Assembly: GCF_004745505.1 (NCBI RefSeq)
Contig: NZ_RKLX01000004.1
Coordinates: 1-64,000, forward strand
DNA from: Levilactobacillus suantsaiihabitans
GTDB lineage: Bacteria > Bacillota > Bacilli > Lactobacillales > Lactobacillaceae
Reading direction: 5' to 3'
Length of the DNA: 64,000 nucleotides
In this document: one piece after another, positions 34,107-42,938 of the stretch
Layout of the letters: every line of letters starts with the position of its first letter
Position numbering within the stretch: position 1 is the first letter of the stretch
Notes under the pieces: generated by a model
The model's database searches: none
What the model was told of the DNA's origin: nothing
The model's input: only the letters and a program-made list of their open reading frames with translations
Program-made: the position numbers and the translations under genes

Positions 34107-34218
34107 TACTGCTTGCGGTGATCCACAGTTGGATCATGTGGACGATGACCACCGCCATCAAACCAATAAACAACCAGCCTGCTAAGTAATAGATGTAATA
34201 AATCTTCGGATGCTTCAT
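34102..34218 (-). CDS. Tiny membrane protein (38 residues)
   Basis: MKHPKIYYIYYLAGWLFIGL begins a 38-residue frame with a single transmembrane helix (about 9-33) after a short basic, Tyr-rich N-terminus. GGGGG lies 8 bp upstream of the ATG. It follows the 59-residue gene by 79 bp on the same strand and ends in a terminator, so the two form a small operon. Function is unknown; single-helix microproteins often modulate membrane partners. Confidence 0.6.
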   Translation of the reverse strand: MKHPKIYYIYYLAGWLFIGLMAVVIVHMIQLWITASSM

Positions 34219-34297
34219 AATTTAGCCCCCTAACCCGCCATAGCGTATCACGGGCGGGCAGATAGTTGTCCAAAACCGCTTCGGTAGCCCCAGTTGA

Positions 34298-34477
34298 CTA
34301 ACTAACCGCTGGTGTTTGTGGGCGCCGAGCCGCCGCTAAAATCTCTTGTTGTTCCGCAATCGTTGCCGTAAACTGTTGCATCATCTGCTTCTCAACCACC
34401 TGGGCCCCGTGCTGTTTGGCGCGCCAAGTGATCATCTGAAACCGTTTGCGTTCATCTAAAACCTCTTCGTTTAACAT
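34298..34477 (-). CDS. Small helical hypothetical protein (59 residues)
   Basis: A 59-residue, mostly helical, Gln/Glu/Arg-rich protein. MLNEEVLDERKRFQMITW is its start, and QVVEKQMMQQFTATIAEQQE suggests a coiled coil. GGGGGGAG is placed well before the ATG. There are no membrane helices. It lies upstream of the 38-residue membrane protein gene and is probably co-transcribed with it. No family is recognised. Confidence 0.6.
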   Translation of the reverse strand: MLNEEVLDERKRFQMITWRAKQHGAQVVEKQMMQQFTATIAEQQEILAAARRPQTPAVS

Positions 34478-34863
34478 TTGGCTCCCCCCAAACTTGTTCG
34501 CCAGTGTCAGTTATCACTTACTAATTGACTACATTATAAACATAATTAGTTATGTGGTCTACCCCTAACCGCCATTTATTACAAAACTTTTACATAAAAC
34601 CGTTTACGCTGATTGGTTGAACTAGCAGTCTTTTCACAATCTCACAAGGTTCGAATATTCCGAATGGCAGACTATTTAATCTATAATTGGTATAGCCGAT
34701 TTGTGCAAACGTTTGTCACTACGGCTGGCTTGTGATGGACGCAACTGTTTAATCAGTTGACCGTTATTGGTTTGGTTTTACCGGAAGCCCTTACATTTTA
34801 ATTGTGTTTTTCCCGTAAACGGCGTAGTCTAAAAGTAAGTTTAACGAAAGAAGTTGATGTCTT
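34478..34863. other. Long intergenic region upstream of the OsmC-like gene
   Basis: About 385 bp. A TATAAT box lies at 34682-34688. A palindrome-like TTCGAATATTCCGAA (34650-34664) just upstream could be an operator of a redox or MarR-type regulator. An AGCCG/CGGCT stem follows at 34696-34732. No gene is seen. Confidence 0.4.
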
Positions 34864-35316
34864 TTGGCCATTGATCGCAGTAAGTTCCCACCCCGCTACC
34901 GGACCGTTGCCATTAATGATGACGGTTTGGAGAGCCATTCCTACGTTCCGGGCGGCCTAGATGCCCTAACCAGTAGTCCGGAAAATGACCGGCCCGGCGC
35001 CAATCCCGAACAATTTGTTGGGTTGGCTCTGAGCACCTGTTTGAACGCTACCCTGGAAGCCATTGAACAGCGGCGCGATTTGCCCCACACCTCGCAGGTC
35101 CACACCATTGTTGAGATGGCGCGTGACACCCGCGGTCTGCAATTTTACGTGACCGCGCAGGTGCGCATCCCTGGCGTCGACCAAGCAACCGCCGAATCCA
35201 TGGTCGACCTGGCCGAACGCCGGTGCCCCGTGGCCAAGCTCTTGAGTGGCAGCGACAACGTCAAGGTCGAACTGGTCAAGGAATTCACGCCGGTGGAACC
35301 CATTCAAAATGATTAA
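34864..35316 (+). CDS. OsmC/Ohr-family peroxide-detoxifying protein
   Basis: 150 residues starting at TTG (34864), since the nearby ATG is out of frame. The two reactive cysteines of the family are present: Cys in GLALSTCLNATLEAI (about 59) and Cys in ERRCPVAKLLSG (about 119). These proteins reduce organic hydroperoxides in the cytoplasm using thiols. The upstream ribosome-binding site is weak (GAAGTTGATG). The MarR-type regulator on the other side of the shared terminator could be its regulator (an OhrR-like pairing), but the two genes are convergent and not in the usual arrangement. Confidence 0.82.
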   Translation: MAIDRSKFPPRYRTVAINDDGLESHSYVPGGLDALTSSPENDRPGANPEQFVGLALSTCLNATLEAIEQRRDLPHTSQVHTIVEMARDTRGLQFYVTAQVRIPGVDQATAESMVDLAERRCPVAKLLSGSDNVKVELVKEFTPVEPIQND

Positions 35317-35370
35317 AAAAATGACTCACATCCAGCCGATTAGTCGTCGGTTCGTGTGAGTCATTTTTAT
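35317..35370. terminator. Bidirectional terminator between osmC-like and the small basic protein gene
   Basis: AAAATGACTCACA pairs with TGTGAGTCATTTTT, with an inner CCGA/TCGG pairing. A- and T-runs lie on both sides. Confidence 0.85.
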
Positions 35371-35544
35371 TTAGCGCCGGCCGAAATGCCGCGTCAACCG
35401 TTCCCACCAGGATCGTTTCGCCGGTTCCCCGTACACGTACGATCGTGATTGGCGTGGTGACCGCTTCTCATCGTGGCCATCATCCATGAAGACAATCTTG
35501 CGCCAGCGCTTTGCCTCTTCGTCACTCATGCGCTTTTTGCTCAT
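35371..35544 (-). CDS. Small basic hypothetical protein (57 residues)
   Basis: 57 residues, strongly charged and basic: MSKKRMSDEEAKRWRKIVF, then KRSPRQSRSYVYGEP and a C-terminal WWERLTRHFGRR amphipathic segment. GGGAGAATGAAGA precedes the ATG. It is 51 bp downstream of the MarR regulator gene on the same strand, so it is likely in its operon. No family is recognised. Confidence 0.6.
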   Translation of the reverse strand: MSKKRMSDEEAKRWRKIVFMDDGHDEKRSPRQSRSYVYGEPAKRSWWERLTRHFGRR

Positions 35545-35595
35545 TCTTCATTCTCCCTCTCCCCCCGCAAGTCTTTTTGGGGGTGACACTTCAGA

Positions 35596-36039
35596 TTACT
35601 TTTTCATGCGCGTAATCTGGCTGAATTCTTGAATAAAATGCAAAATCTCGTGCGCCCGTTTATCACCATAAACGTCGACCCAGCCCTGAAAGCGACGGTT
35701 GATTCGTGCGCGAATCGCCTTTTCCGCCTTCGTGCCCGCCGGTGTCGCTAACAGATACAACCGACGGCGATCATTTTCATCGGGCTGCTGCTGGAGGTAT
35801 CCTTGCTTCAACAGCACCTTGATCTGCCGAGAGATGGCGCTGCGCGTGACCTGCCGTTTACTGGCAATATCCATCAAGGTCACGTGATCGTTGCGTGTAA
35901 TCTCCCGCAAAATCAAGTACTGCTCAAAAGACAAGTGATACGCTTTGGCTGGTTCGGAAACAAACTCATCCAAATACTTTAATGAACTCATATAGACATC
36001 AATAAACGCGTCCAACAGCGGCTCTTCTGCTTCAGCCAT
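35596..36039 (-). CDS. MarR-family transcriptional regulator
   Basis: 147 residues with the winged-helix layout of MarR: LSFEQYLILREITRN, the recognition helix region KRQVTRSAISRQIKVLLKQGYLQQ, and the wing DENDRRRLYLLATPAG. Flanking helices give a dimerisation domain. It contains no Cys, so a thiol-based OhrR-type mechanism is unlikely. It is first in a two-gene unit with a small basic protein. The ligand and targets are unknown; self-regulation is typical. Confidence 0.9.
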   Translation of the reverse strand: MAEAEEPLLDAFIDVYMSSLKYLDEFVSEPAKAYHLSFEQYLILREITRNDHVTLMDIASKRQVTRSAISRQIKVLLKQGYLQQQPDENDRRRLYLLATPAGTKAEKAIRARINRRFQGWVDVYGDKRAHEILHFIQEFSQITRMKK

Positions 36040-36365
36040 GATTATCCACCTACATTTCTCAAAATACGATTTTTATATTAGCATTTACGCTTGGCAAATA
36101 CCAGTCTTTTTCCTGGGTGATTAAGCGCTGGTTGCCCTCGTCCTATGCTAGAATAGAGGCAAAGGCAGACTGGTATTCACCGCACGTCCATCGTCACCGC
36201 AGTGCCGCAAATTTTGGTGGCGAGTCACTGCGCACAAGGACCTGTTTCTATTGTACCGTCTGTTGTCGCCGGTGCGGTCAAATTTGACCGTTCGTCCCCC
36301 AATTTTTAGGGATTCTTTACTTCTGGGACCGACGACTTTCATCAAATGCTTAGGGGGAGTTTTTC
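36040..36365. other. Intergenic region between marR-type and lipoprotein genes
   Basis: About 325 bp between divergent genes. It should hold both promoters; no gene or repeat is recognised. Confidence 0.4.
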
Positions 36366-36935
36366 ATGTCACGCGTTAAATTACTTGCGGTGCTCGGCAG
36401 TCTCTTGTTGTTGGGCGGTTGTGGGGCAGCGCAAAAACAGCCGAGCAGCCAACAGGAGCCGGCACGGCACCACTCATCATCGGTGGCGGTTAGTCATGCG
36501 TCACAATCGCAGCACGCCAGCAGCCAGTCGGCGCCCACCGCGACTTTTCGCAATCAGACGTTCACGATTGATCAGACCACGTTTAAACTGACCGGCTCGG
36601 AAGTGACCGCCAGTGCCACGGCTAACCGCCAACTGTTCGTGTTGTACTACACCTTCACCAATCACCAAAACAAGGCCGTCGTCCCTGTGGACCTCTGGCA
36701 ATCCGCGGTCAGTGCCACGCAAAGCGGCAAGAAGCTCACGACCGGCAACCTGTCCTTCACTACCAGCCAGACCAGCGACAACAACAAGTTAAACCGGACC
36801 GTGATGCCAGTCAAAGCGGGGCAAACGATTCATGGCTTGGCAACCTTCGAGCCCAAGTCCACGAAACCGGTGACCGTGATTTTCCAAGACACGCATAGCC
36901 ACACGATTCACCAGAGCCATTATTCCTTGAGTTAA
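36366..36935 (+). CDS. Lipoprotein with DUF4352/DUF5067-like domain
   Basis: 189 residues. Lipobox LLGGC places the lipidated Cys at about residue 19. A Ser/Gln/His-rich linker (about 22-58) leads into a beta-sandwich domain: FRNQTFTIDQTTFKLTGSEV, LFVLYYTFTNHQNKAVVP and PVKAGQTIHGLATFEPKST. The TFTNHQNK and KAGQT patterns match the extracellular DUF4352/DUF5067 type found in many lactobacillus lipoproteins. Function is unknown. A GGGGGAG ribosome-binding site precedes the ATG. It is followed by a cluster of family A repeats. Confidence 0.8.
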   Translation: MSRVKLLAVLGSLLLLGGCGAAQKQPSSQQEPARHHSSSVAVSHASQSQHASSQSAPTATFRNQTFTIDQTTFKLTGSEVTASATANRQLFVLYYTFTNHQNKAVVPVDLWQSAVSATQSGKKLTTGNLSFTTSQTSDNNKLNRTVMPVKAGQTIHGLATFEPKSTKPVTVIFQDTHSHTIHQSHYSLS

Positions 36936-36959
36936 GGTACTTGCTACATCACGCGCACT

Positions 36960-37140
36960 GGCCGCCTACCGTTGCGCGAAATCTAGGTTGGAACGCTGGG
37001 GGAGGACGGCCTGAGCCAAAGGCCGGTCTCAGGCCTTGCTTTGAGCCGAAAAAGCGCGTCTCAAAGTCACCAATTTGCCAGTAAAAACCACTGGCAAATT
37101 CCCCGGCTGAACCTAGATTTCGCTCCACTCTCGGCTACGG
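36960..37140 (-). repeat. Family A repeat, subtype II, reverse orientation
   Basis: Full copy in which the inner hairpin of the common form is replaced by CCAATTTGCCAG/CTGGCAAATTCC. Outer arms GCGAAATCTAGGTT/AACCTAGATTTCGC still pair. The same alternative hairpin occurs at 47522-47705. Confidence 0.8.
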
Positions 37141-37357
37141 GACACGTATTGGTGACAACTCGTTTAGTTCGGTGGTCAGCCATTGATTCAACGGTGGTGG
37201 CAATCAAGCGGGTGGCTTGGTATTATCCAGTCAGTCCAATCGTCGCTGACAGTGTCTACCGTAGCGGGTGGTGGATGAAGCCGTCGCATGTCAGGTCATG
37301 GCTAACAGTACCGTCAAAACCACCATCCGGGCGAAACCCACGGTTCTGGCAACCACT

Positions 37358-37552
37358 ACCGTAGCCGAGAGTCCGCTAGAGATGAGTTCAACTGTGGGAG
37401 TTTCCTTAGCGGCGCGGGTTACGGCGCTTAGGAAACTGGCGTCTTTGAGACGGGTTCTTCGGCTCAAAGCGAGGTGTCGAGACCGCACTTTGGCTCGGCC
37501 CGTCCGCCCTCAGTGGGCCAACTCATCTCTAGCAGACGGTAAGGCGGCCAGC
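37358..37552 (+). repeat. Family A repeat, full copy
   Basis: Outer arms GCTAGAGATGAGTT/AACTCATCTCTAGC pair perfectly. The inner hairpin reads GTTTCCTTAG/CTTAGGAAAC, with a compensatory change relative to GTTCCC/GGGAAC in other copies. Confidence 0.85.
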
Positions 37553-37651
37553 TCAGCCGCTGTCACCAAACCAACTTGCTACGTGTAAAGCCACGGCTAA
37601 CAGTACCGTCAAAACCACCGTCCGGGCGAAACCCACGGTTCTGGCAACCGC

Positions 37652-37849
37652 CACCATAGCCGAGAGTCCGTCAAATATGGGCTCAGCCGTGGGAGTTCCC
37701 TTAGTGCCACGAACCACGGCGCTTAGGGAACTGGCGTCTTTGAGACGGGGTTCTCGGCTCAAAGCGAGTTTCGAGACCGTTTTTCAGGCTCGAAACGGTC
37801 CGCCCACCGCGTTCCAGTCCCATATTTGACGGACGGTAAGGCGACCAGC
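37652..37849 (+). repeat. Family A repeat, full copy
   Basis: Outer arms GTCCGTCAAATATGGG/CCCATATTTGACGGAC pair perfectly. The inner part matches the copy at 18418-18611 closely. Confidence 0.85.
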
Positions 37850-37918
37850 CCCATACTGTCGCCAAGAACTAGTGCTTTCCCCGCACCACCCAAATTTTAC
37901 CGAAGAAAGGACCTGCTT

Positions 37919-38740
37919 ATGCCGCGCTTAATTGACCGAATCCATCAAGTTGAGCTGGGCAACCTGACCCAGTTCACTCAGCTCTGCCAGGAGCTAGACC
38001 TCCCCTACTTTTTGATGGGAGGCTCCCTGCTCGGCGCCATTCGTCACCAGGGCTTCATCCCCTGGGATGACGACGTGGACGTGGGCTTGCTGCGCGCCGA
38101 CTACGACCGGTTTATCGCCCAAGCCCCCGCAGCGCTGGCAAACACGCACTACTTCTTACAAACGCCGGCCAGCGACCAAAACTACGCGTTGAGCTACGCC
38201 AAGCTGCTCGACCGCAACACTTACATTGAGGAGAAAAATAACGTTAACAATGCGCGCAAAGGTATTTTCATTGACATCTTCCCGTTGGACCGCATCCCGC
38301 TCGAGACCGGCGCCCAGCGTGAGCAACTCGGCAAGTTTCAGCTGCTCAACACCCGCCTGCTGCTCCAGTTGCGTTACCACCTGGTCGACAACCCCTTGCG
38401 CAAGCTTCAAAGTCCCCTCACCGGTCAGCAAATCGCCGCGGCGACCGACCTGAAGAACCAACGCGAGGCCGTCATGACCCAGTATCAAGACGACGTCCAG
38501 TTGCCGCAGGTCAAAAACCTAGCTTCCCAATACGCTTACGATAAGGAAATTTATGACGTTAAGGAGTTAACTGACCTTATCCCCGTACCATTCGAGCAGT
38601 TAACTGTTCAAGTCCCCCGTAACTATGATAAAATTTTACAACGGCTTTATGGGGACTACCTCACCTTACCGCCGGAAAGTCAGCGCACGGAAAAGCACCT
38701 GGAACGCGTCATCATGGACAATCAGGTCTTCACTGACTGA
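37919..38740 (+). CDS. LicD-family phosphotransferase
   Basis: 273 residues from the ATG at 37919, preceded by AGAAAGGA. The hallmark of the LicD/FKTN nucleotidyltransferase-like fold is clear: FLMGGSLLGAIRHQGFIPWDDDVDVGL (about 35-61), with the catalytic Asp pair in WDDDVD, followed by KGIFIDIFPLDRIP. LicD proteins transfer phosphocholine or similar phospho-groups onto teichoic acids or surface glycans. No choline import or activation genes (licA-C) are nearby, so the transferred group is unknown. It is flanked on both sides by family A repeats. Confidence 0.9.
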   Translation: MPRLIDRIHQVELGNLTQFTQLCQELDLPYFLMGGSLLGAIRHQGFIPWDDDVDVGLLRADYDRFIAQAPAALANTHYFLQTPASDQNYALSYAKLLDRNTYIEEKNNVNNARKGIFIDIFPLDRIPLETGAQREQLGKFQLLNTRLLLQLRYHLVDNPLRKLQSPLTGQQIAAATDLKNQREAVMTQYQDDVQLPQVKNLASQYAYDKEIYDVKELTDLIPVPFEQLTVQVPRNYDKILQRLYGDYLTLPPESQRTEKHLERVIMDNQVFTD

Positions 38741-38978
38741 GGGCGTTCATGACGGCGAAATCAAATTTCAACGGCTCGGCAACGAATTTTGACTTTCACC
38801 CCCTGGTCCAGACCAGTTCTGGTATCATGATTAATTAGCTGAACAAAATGAATTAACCGTGGCTAATCCGGAAAACAAGTTGACTAATCAGGTTGCTCGC
38901 AACACCCACCATTAACACACTTTTGACAACATGACTGACAACGCCTACAAACTAAATGATCGGTTATTGCCAAGCACA

Positions 38979-39171
38979 ACCGTAGCCGAGAGCTCGCTAG
39001 ATAGGCGTTCAGCTGTGGGAGTTCCCTTAGCGACGCGGGTTACGACGCTTAGGGAACTGGCGTCTTTGAGACGTGGGTTACGGCTCAAAGCGAGGCGGCG
39101 AGACCGCCCTTTGGCTCGCCCCGTCCGCCCTCAGCGTTCCAACGCCTATCTAGCGAGCGGTAAGGCGGCCA
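38979..39171 (+). repeat. Family A repeat, full copy
   Basis: Outer arms CGCTAGATAGGCGTT/AACGCCTATCTAGCG pair perfectly; the inner GTTCCCTTAGCG/CGCTTAGGGAAC and GCGTCT/AGACGT hairpins are present. It lies between licD and the polyphosphate operon. Confidence 0.85.
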
Positions 39172-39234
39172 GCACCATCCAAGTAACCGCGAACAATCCA
39201 ACCAGTTACATTAACTAATTTTAGTAGAAAGTAG

Positions 39235-40773
39235 ATGAAGTTTATGGCTGATGACTATTTTGGCGCAATGCTCGTCAATGTTTCCAGCATCGAATTGTCG
39301 ATCGTGAATCTGCGGACCGGCACCCAAGCTGAACGGGTAAAATCGACCGTCGCCATCGGGGAAAATATTTACAACCATGAAGAAATCAGTTTCGAAACTG
39401 TCGGCGATGCCGTCGAAGCTCTGCGCGGATTTCTGCAAATCTTAAAGGACTACGGCGTGACCCACTATAAACTTTGGGGCTCGCAAGCCCTTTCCACCGC
39501 GCCGAACGCGGAATTCATCCGTGACCAACTGTACGTGCGGACGGGCCTACACATCGAATGGCTCTCGCTAGGCGAAGAATCCTTTGTCCGCAACGAGGCC
39601 ATCACGTTGAAGCTGGACCGCTATCGCCACTTGGTCAAGGACCACGCGGCCATCATCGGCTTGAATTCCGGGAGCACCACCCTGTCGTTCTTTGAACATG
39701 GCGAACTGGTGGCGTCGCACAACATGAAGCTGGGGCCGGTCCGCATCAAAGAGGTGCTCCAAAACCTCCGGGCAACGGCGCCCAACCCCGTCGACGTGCT
39801 CGACGACTACATCAACAGCAAGGTCGACGACTTTTACCGCTTCTTGCCTGATGAAATGCAAACGGTCCCTAACCAGGTCATGCTGGTTGGCGCAGCCCCG
39901 TTGAACGCCTATTTCATCCCCAAGGGTGACACCAGCTACAACCTGTCGATCAAGGAATTCAACCGTTTCTGTGACGACGTCAGTGGCGCCTCCAACCAAT
40001 ATTTGATGGAACGCCTGCACCTGACCGAAGAAAACGTGGAAATTGTCCTGCCCATCGTCTTGCTGATCAAGAAGCTGTTGACCGTCGTTCACGCCGAAAA
40101 GCTTCACTTGGTCAACCTAAACGTATTGGACGGATTGACGACCAACCAAGGTATCGTGGCCGGCTATCACAAACACCATTTTGAAAAGCAGATTTTAGCC
40201 GCCGCCGATGATCTGGCCCGGCGTTACCGGGTCGAACCCAACCATATGAATCTGGTTCGGCGTTTTGCCCTACACCTGTTCGATCAGCTCAAGCCGCTGC
40301 ACCATTTGACGCCACGTGACCGGCTCTTGTTACAAGTCGCCGCCATCGTCCACGACATCGGGGGCTTCATCGACACGCACGAACACTACTTACACTCCGA
40401 CTACGTCATCAAGCAATCGGAAATGTTGGGGTTATCCACCGAAGAAACGCAGATCATTGCCGCCGTGTCGCGGTACCATAGCACCCGGACGCCAGCCGAG
40501 GACCTGGCCCATTTCCGCCAACTCGACAGTGAAAAACGCCTGGTCGTTGCCAAGTTATCCGCCATTTTACGGATTGCGGACGCCCTAGACGATGCCCACC
40601 AGCAGACGATTCAACGGATTTCCGTTTCTGTGCGGACCAATAAAGTGATTATTACCGTCTTCAGCGATGACGAATTGTCCCTCATTCGCTGGGCCTTTAA
40701 CTACAAGGCTGATTTCTTCGCGGACGTTTTCGGCTTACAACCGGTATTGAAACAGAGGAGGTTGCATAAATAA
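39235..40773 (+). CDS. ppx: Ppx/GppA-type protein with C-terminal HD domain
   Basis: 512 residues. The N-terminal half (about 5-300) is a Ppx/GppA actin-like fold and the C-terminal part an HD-type domain (IVHDIGGFIDTHEHYLH, about 378-395). The phosphate-binding loop normally reading DxGGGS is IGLNSGSTTLSF, lacking the Asp and one Gly. The GEE near residue 110 is where the catalytic Glu of Ppx would lie. Polyphosphatase activity may therefore be weakened, or the protein may act through its HD domain. An in-frame ATG at 39244 is an alternative start. The stop overlaps the ppk start by one base (TAATG), so the genes are translationally coupled. Confidence 0.82.
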   Translation: MKFMADDYFGAMLVNVSSIELSIVNLRTGTQAERVKSTVAIGENIYNHEEISFETVGDAVEALRGFLQILKDYGVTHYKLWGSQALSTAPNAEFIRDQLYVRTGLHIEWLSLGEESFVRNEAITLKLDRYRHLVKDHAAIIGLNSGSTTLSFFEHGELVASHNMKLGPVRIKEVLQNLRATAPNPVDVLDDYINSKVDDFYRFLPDEMQTVPNQVMLVGAAPLNAYFIPKGDTSYNLSIKEFNRFCDDVSGASNQYLMERLHLTEENVEIVLPIVLLIKKLLTVVHAEKLHLVNLNVLDGLTTNQGIVAGYHKHHFEKQILAAADDLARRYRVEPNHMNLVRRFALHLFDQLKPLHHLTPRDRLLLQVAAIVHDIGGFIDTHEHYLHSDYVIKQSEMLGLSTEETQIIAAVSRYHSTRTPAEDLAHFRQLDSEKRLVVAKLSAILRIADALDDAHQQTIQRISVSVRTNKVIITVFSDDELSLIRWAFNYKADFFADVFGLQPVLKQRRLHK

Positions 40774-42932
40774 TGACAGTAGATTTTACCAAGCCTAAGT
40801 ACTACACCAACCGGGAGCTGAGCTGGCTAGACTTTAACGACCGGGTCTTAGAAGAAGCCCGTGACAAGGCCAACCCCTTACTGGAACGGGTGCGGTTTTT
40901 GGGTATTACCCAAAGTAACGTTGATGAATTCTTCATGGTGCGGGTCGCCTCGCTGTCCAAATTAGCGGCGGTCAACTACCCGAAACCGGATGCTTCCGGC
41001 ATGACGGCCGAAGATCAACTTCTAGCGGTCAACGCCAAGGCCCACGACCAGGTCATCAAGCAGTATTCCACCCTAAATCGGATGTTGATTCCCGCGCTCA
41101 ACAACCTGGATATCCACGTCCTCACGCCGGCGGAATTGACGCCGCAACAGACGCGGTTTATCGAAAAGTATTTTAATGACGAAATCTCACCGGCCCTAAC
41201 GCCCATGGCGGTCGACAGCTCGCGGCCATTTCCGTTCATTGGTAACAACACCTTGAACATCGCCCTGCGGCTGTACAAGAACGGCGACAAGAAGGACAAG
41301 CGCTTCGCCACCGTGCAAGTGCCCGATATCTTCCCGCGGACAGTCCGCCTGCCCGGCGCCGACAACAGCTTCATCATGCTCGAAGACATCATCAAGACCT
41401 TTATCGGCAACCTCTTCATCGGCTACCAGGTCAAGGAGGCCGCGAACTATCGGGTCATCCGGGACATGGACTTGGATGTCGCCGAGGAAGATACGTCCGA
41501 CCTCTTGAAGGAAGTCGAACAACAACTTAAGAAGCGGGAACACGGACGCGCTGTCCGGATGGAAGTTGAAGCCGGCATCAGTCAATCCTTACGACACCGG
41601 CTGACGACCTCCGTGGAAATCGCTGACTACGCGGTCTACGAAATCGGCGGTCCCATCGATTTGACCTACCTCAGCAAGTTCGTCAAGCAGATCAGCGGCC
41701 ACGATGACGAAAGCTATCCGGCCTTCACCTCCGCGCGGACGCCAGGCCTGCAACACGATGACGACATTTTCCAAACGATTCGGCAACACGACGTCTTGGT
41801 CCACCACCCCTTCGACAGCTTTGCGGGGGTCACCGAACTGATTCGGCAGGCCGCCTGTGACGACGGGGTCTTGGCCATCAAGATGACGCTCTACCGGGTC
41901 TCCTCGAATTCACCGATCATCAAGTACCTGGGCAACGCCGCCCAAAACGGCAAGCAAGTCACGGTACTGGTCGAAGTCAAGGCGCGGTTTGACGAGGAAA
42001 ACAACGTCCACTGGGCCCAACAATTGGAAAAGATGGGCTGCCACGTGATCTACGGCCTGATTGGTCTCAAGACCCACTGCAAGTTGACGCTGATCGTCCG
42101 GCGGGAACCCGACGGCATTCGGCGCTACATGCACATGGGAACTGGGAACTACAACGACGTCACCGCCCACTTCTACACCGACTTGGGGTTGATGACGACC
42201 AACACGGACATGGGCATCGACGCCTCCAACATTTTCAACATGTTGTCTGGCTACTCCGAACCGCCATATTTCCACCAGTTGCACATGTCACCCGATGGCA
42301 TCCGCAACTTCATCGTGTCTAAAATCGACCAAGAAATTACCCACGCCCAAAACGGCCAGGATGCTTGGATCGAAATGAAGATGAACTCACTGTCCGACTC
42401 CGCCATGATTGCCAAGCTCTACGAAGCCTCCGCGGCGGGCGTCAAAATCAAGCTGATTGTCCGGGGCATCTGCTGCTTAAACGTTGGCATCCCGGGTGTC
42501 AGTGAAAATATCGAAGTCCACTCCATCGTGGGCCGTTTCCTGGAGCACAGCCGGATCTACGCATTTGCCAACGCCGGTGACCCGCAACTGTATCTGTCCA
42601 GCGCCGACCTGATGACGCGGAACTTAAACCGGCGGGTCGAACTGCTCTTCCCTATCCTGCAAGATGACCTGCGGCAACGGGTCTTTGACATTTTTGCCAC
42701 GCTCTGGCATGATAACGTCAAGACACGGGTTCTGCTGGCCGACCGTACCTATGGGCGCGTCGACCGGCGGGGGCTGGAACCGCTGGACGCCCAAGAGACC
42801 TTCATGGCGCAAGCAACGGCCAAGATCAAGGCCAACGCCACGCACCAGCCTCACGACAGCAATGCCCCGCGGCAGTTCAAACCCATGCTGAGTCCGAAAA
42901 ACCAGCCTGAATCCCCAATCGATCGGAGTTAA
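40773..42932 (+). CDS. ppk: Polyphosphate kinase 1
   Basis: 719 residues, the usual length for Ppk1. It polymerises the gamma-phosphate of ATP into inorganic polyphosphate. The N domain begins YYTNRELSWLDFNDRVLEEA. The catalytic phospholipase-D-like halves contain YGLIGLKTHCKL, whose His is the phosphorylated residue, and IVGRFLEHSRIYAF with the second conserved His. TLYRVSSNSPIIKYL and FDEENNVHWAQQLE are also typical. AGAGGAGG lies upstream, and the start overlaps the preceding ppx-HD stop by one base. It is the middle gene of the polyphosphate operon. Confidence 0.97.
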   Translation: MTVDFTKPKYYTNRELSWLDFNDRVLEEARDKANPLLERVRFLGITQSNVDEFFMVRVASLSKLAAVNYPKPDASGMTAEDQLLAVNAKAHDQVIKQYSTLNRMLIPALNNLDIHVLTPAELTPQQTRFIEKYFNDEISPALTPMAVDSSRPFPFIGNNTLNIALRLYKNGDKKDKRFATVQVPDIFPRTVRLPGADNSFIMLEDIIKTFIGNLFIGYQVKEAANYRVIRDMDLDVAEEDTSDLLKEVEQQLKKREHGRAVRMEVEAGISQSLRHRLTTSVEIADYAVYEIGGPIDLTYLSKFVKQISGHDDESYPAFTSARTPGLQHDDDIFQTIRQHDVLVHHPFDSFAGVTELIRQAACDDGVLAIKMTLYRVSSNSPIIKYLGNAAQNGKQVTVLVEVKARFDEENNVHWAQQLEKMGCHVIYGLIGLKTHCKLTLIVRREPDGIRRYMHMGTGNYNDVTAHFYTDLGLMTTNTDMGIDASNIFNMLSGYSEPPYFHQLHMSPDGIRNFIVSKIDQEITHAQNGQDAWIEMKMNSLSDSAMIAKLYEASAAGVKIKLIVRGICCLNVGIPGVSENIEVHSIVGRFLEHSRIYAFANAGDPQLYLSSADLMTRNLNRRVELLFPILQDDLRQRVFDIFATLWHDNVKTRVLLADRTYGRVDRRGLEPLDAQETFMAQATAKIKANATHQPHDSNAPRQFKPMLSPKNQPESPIDRS

Positions 42933-42938
42933 GAATAA

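Larger units (their letters stand above)
37300..37849 (+). repeat. Tandem duplication carrying two family A copies
   Basis: A unit of about 250 bp, made of a 58 bp flank (GGCTAACAGTACCGTCAAAA ...) plus a family A copy, occurs twice: 37300-37552 and 37595-37849. The flanks remain about 95% alike, while the repeat arms have diverged far more. Confidence 0.8.

Noticed and set aside
34028-34273. 81-residue minus-strand frame
   Set aside because: It is a shadow in another frame of the better supported 38-residue membrane protein gene, and it runs through the terminator.
36148-36345. 65-residue minus-strand frame upstream of the lipoprotein gene
   Set aside because: Composition looks random, and no ribosome-binding site is apparent.
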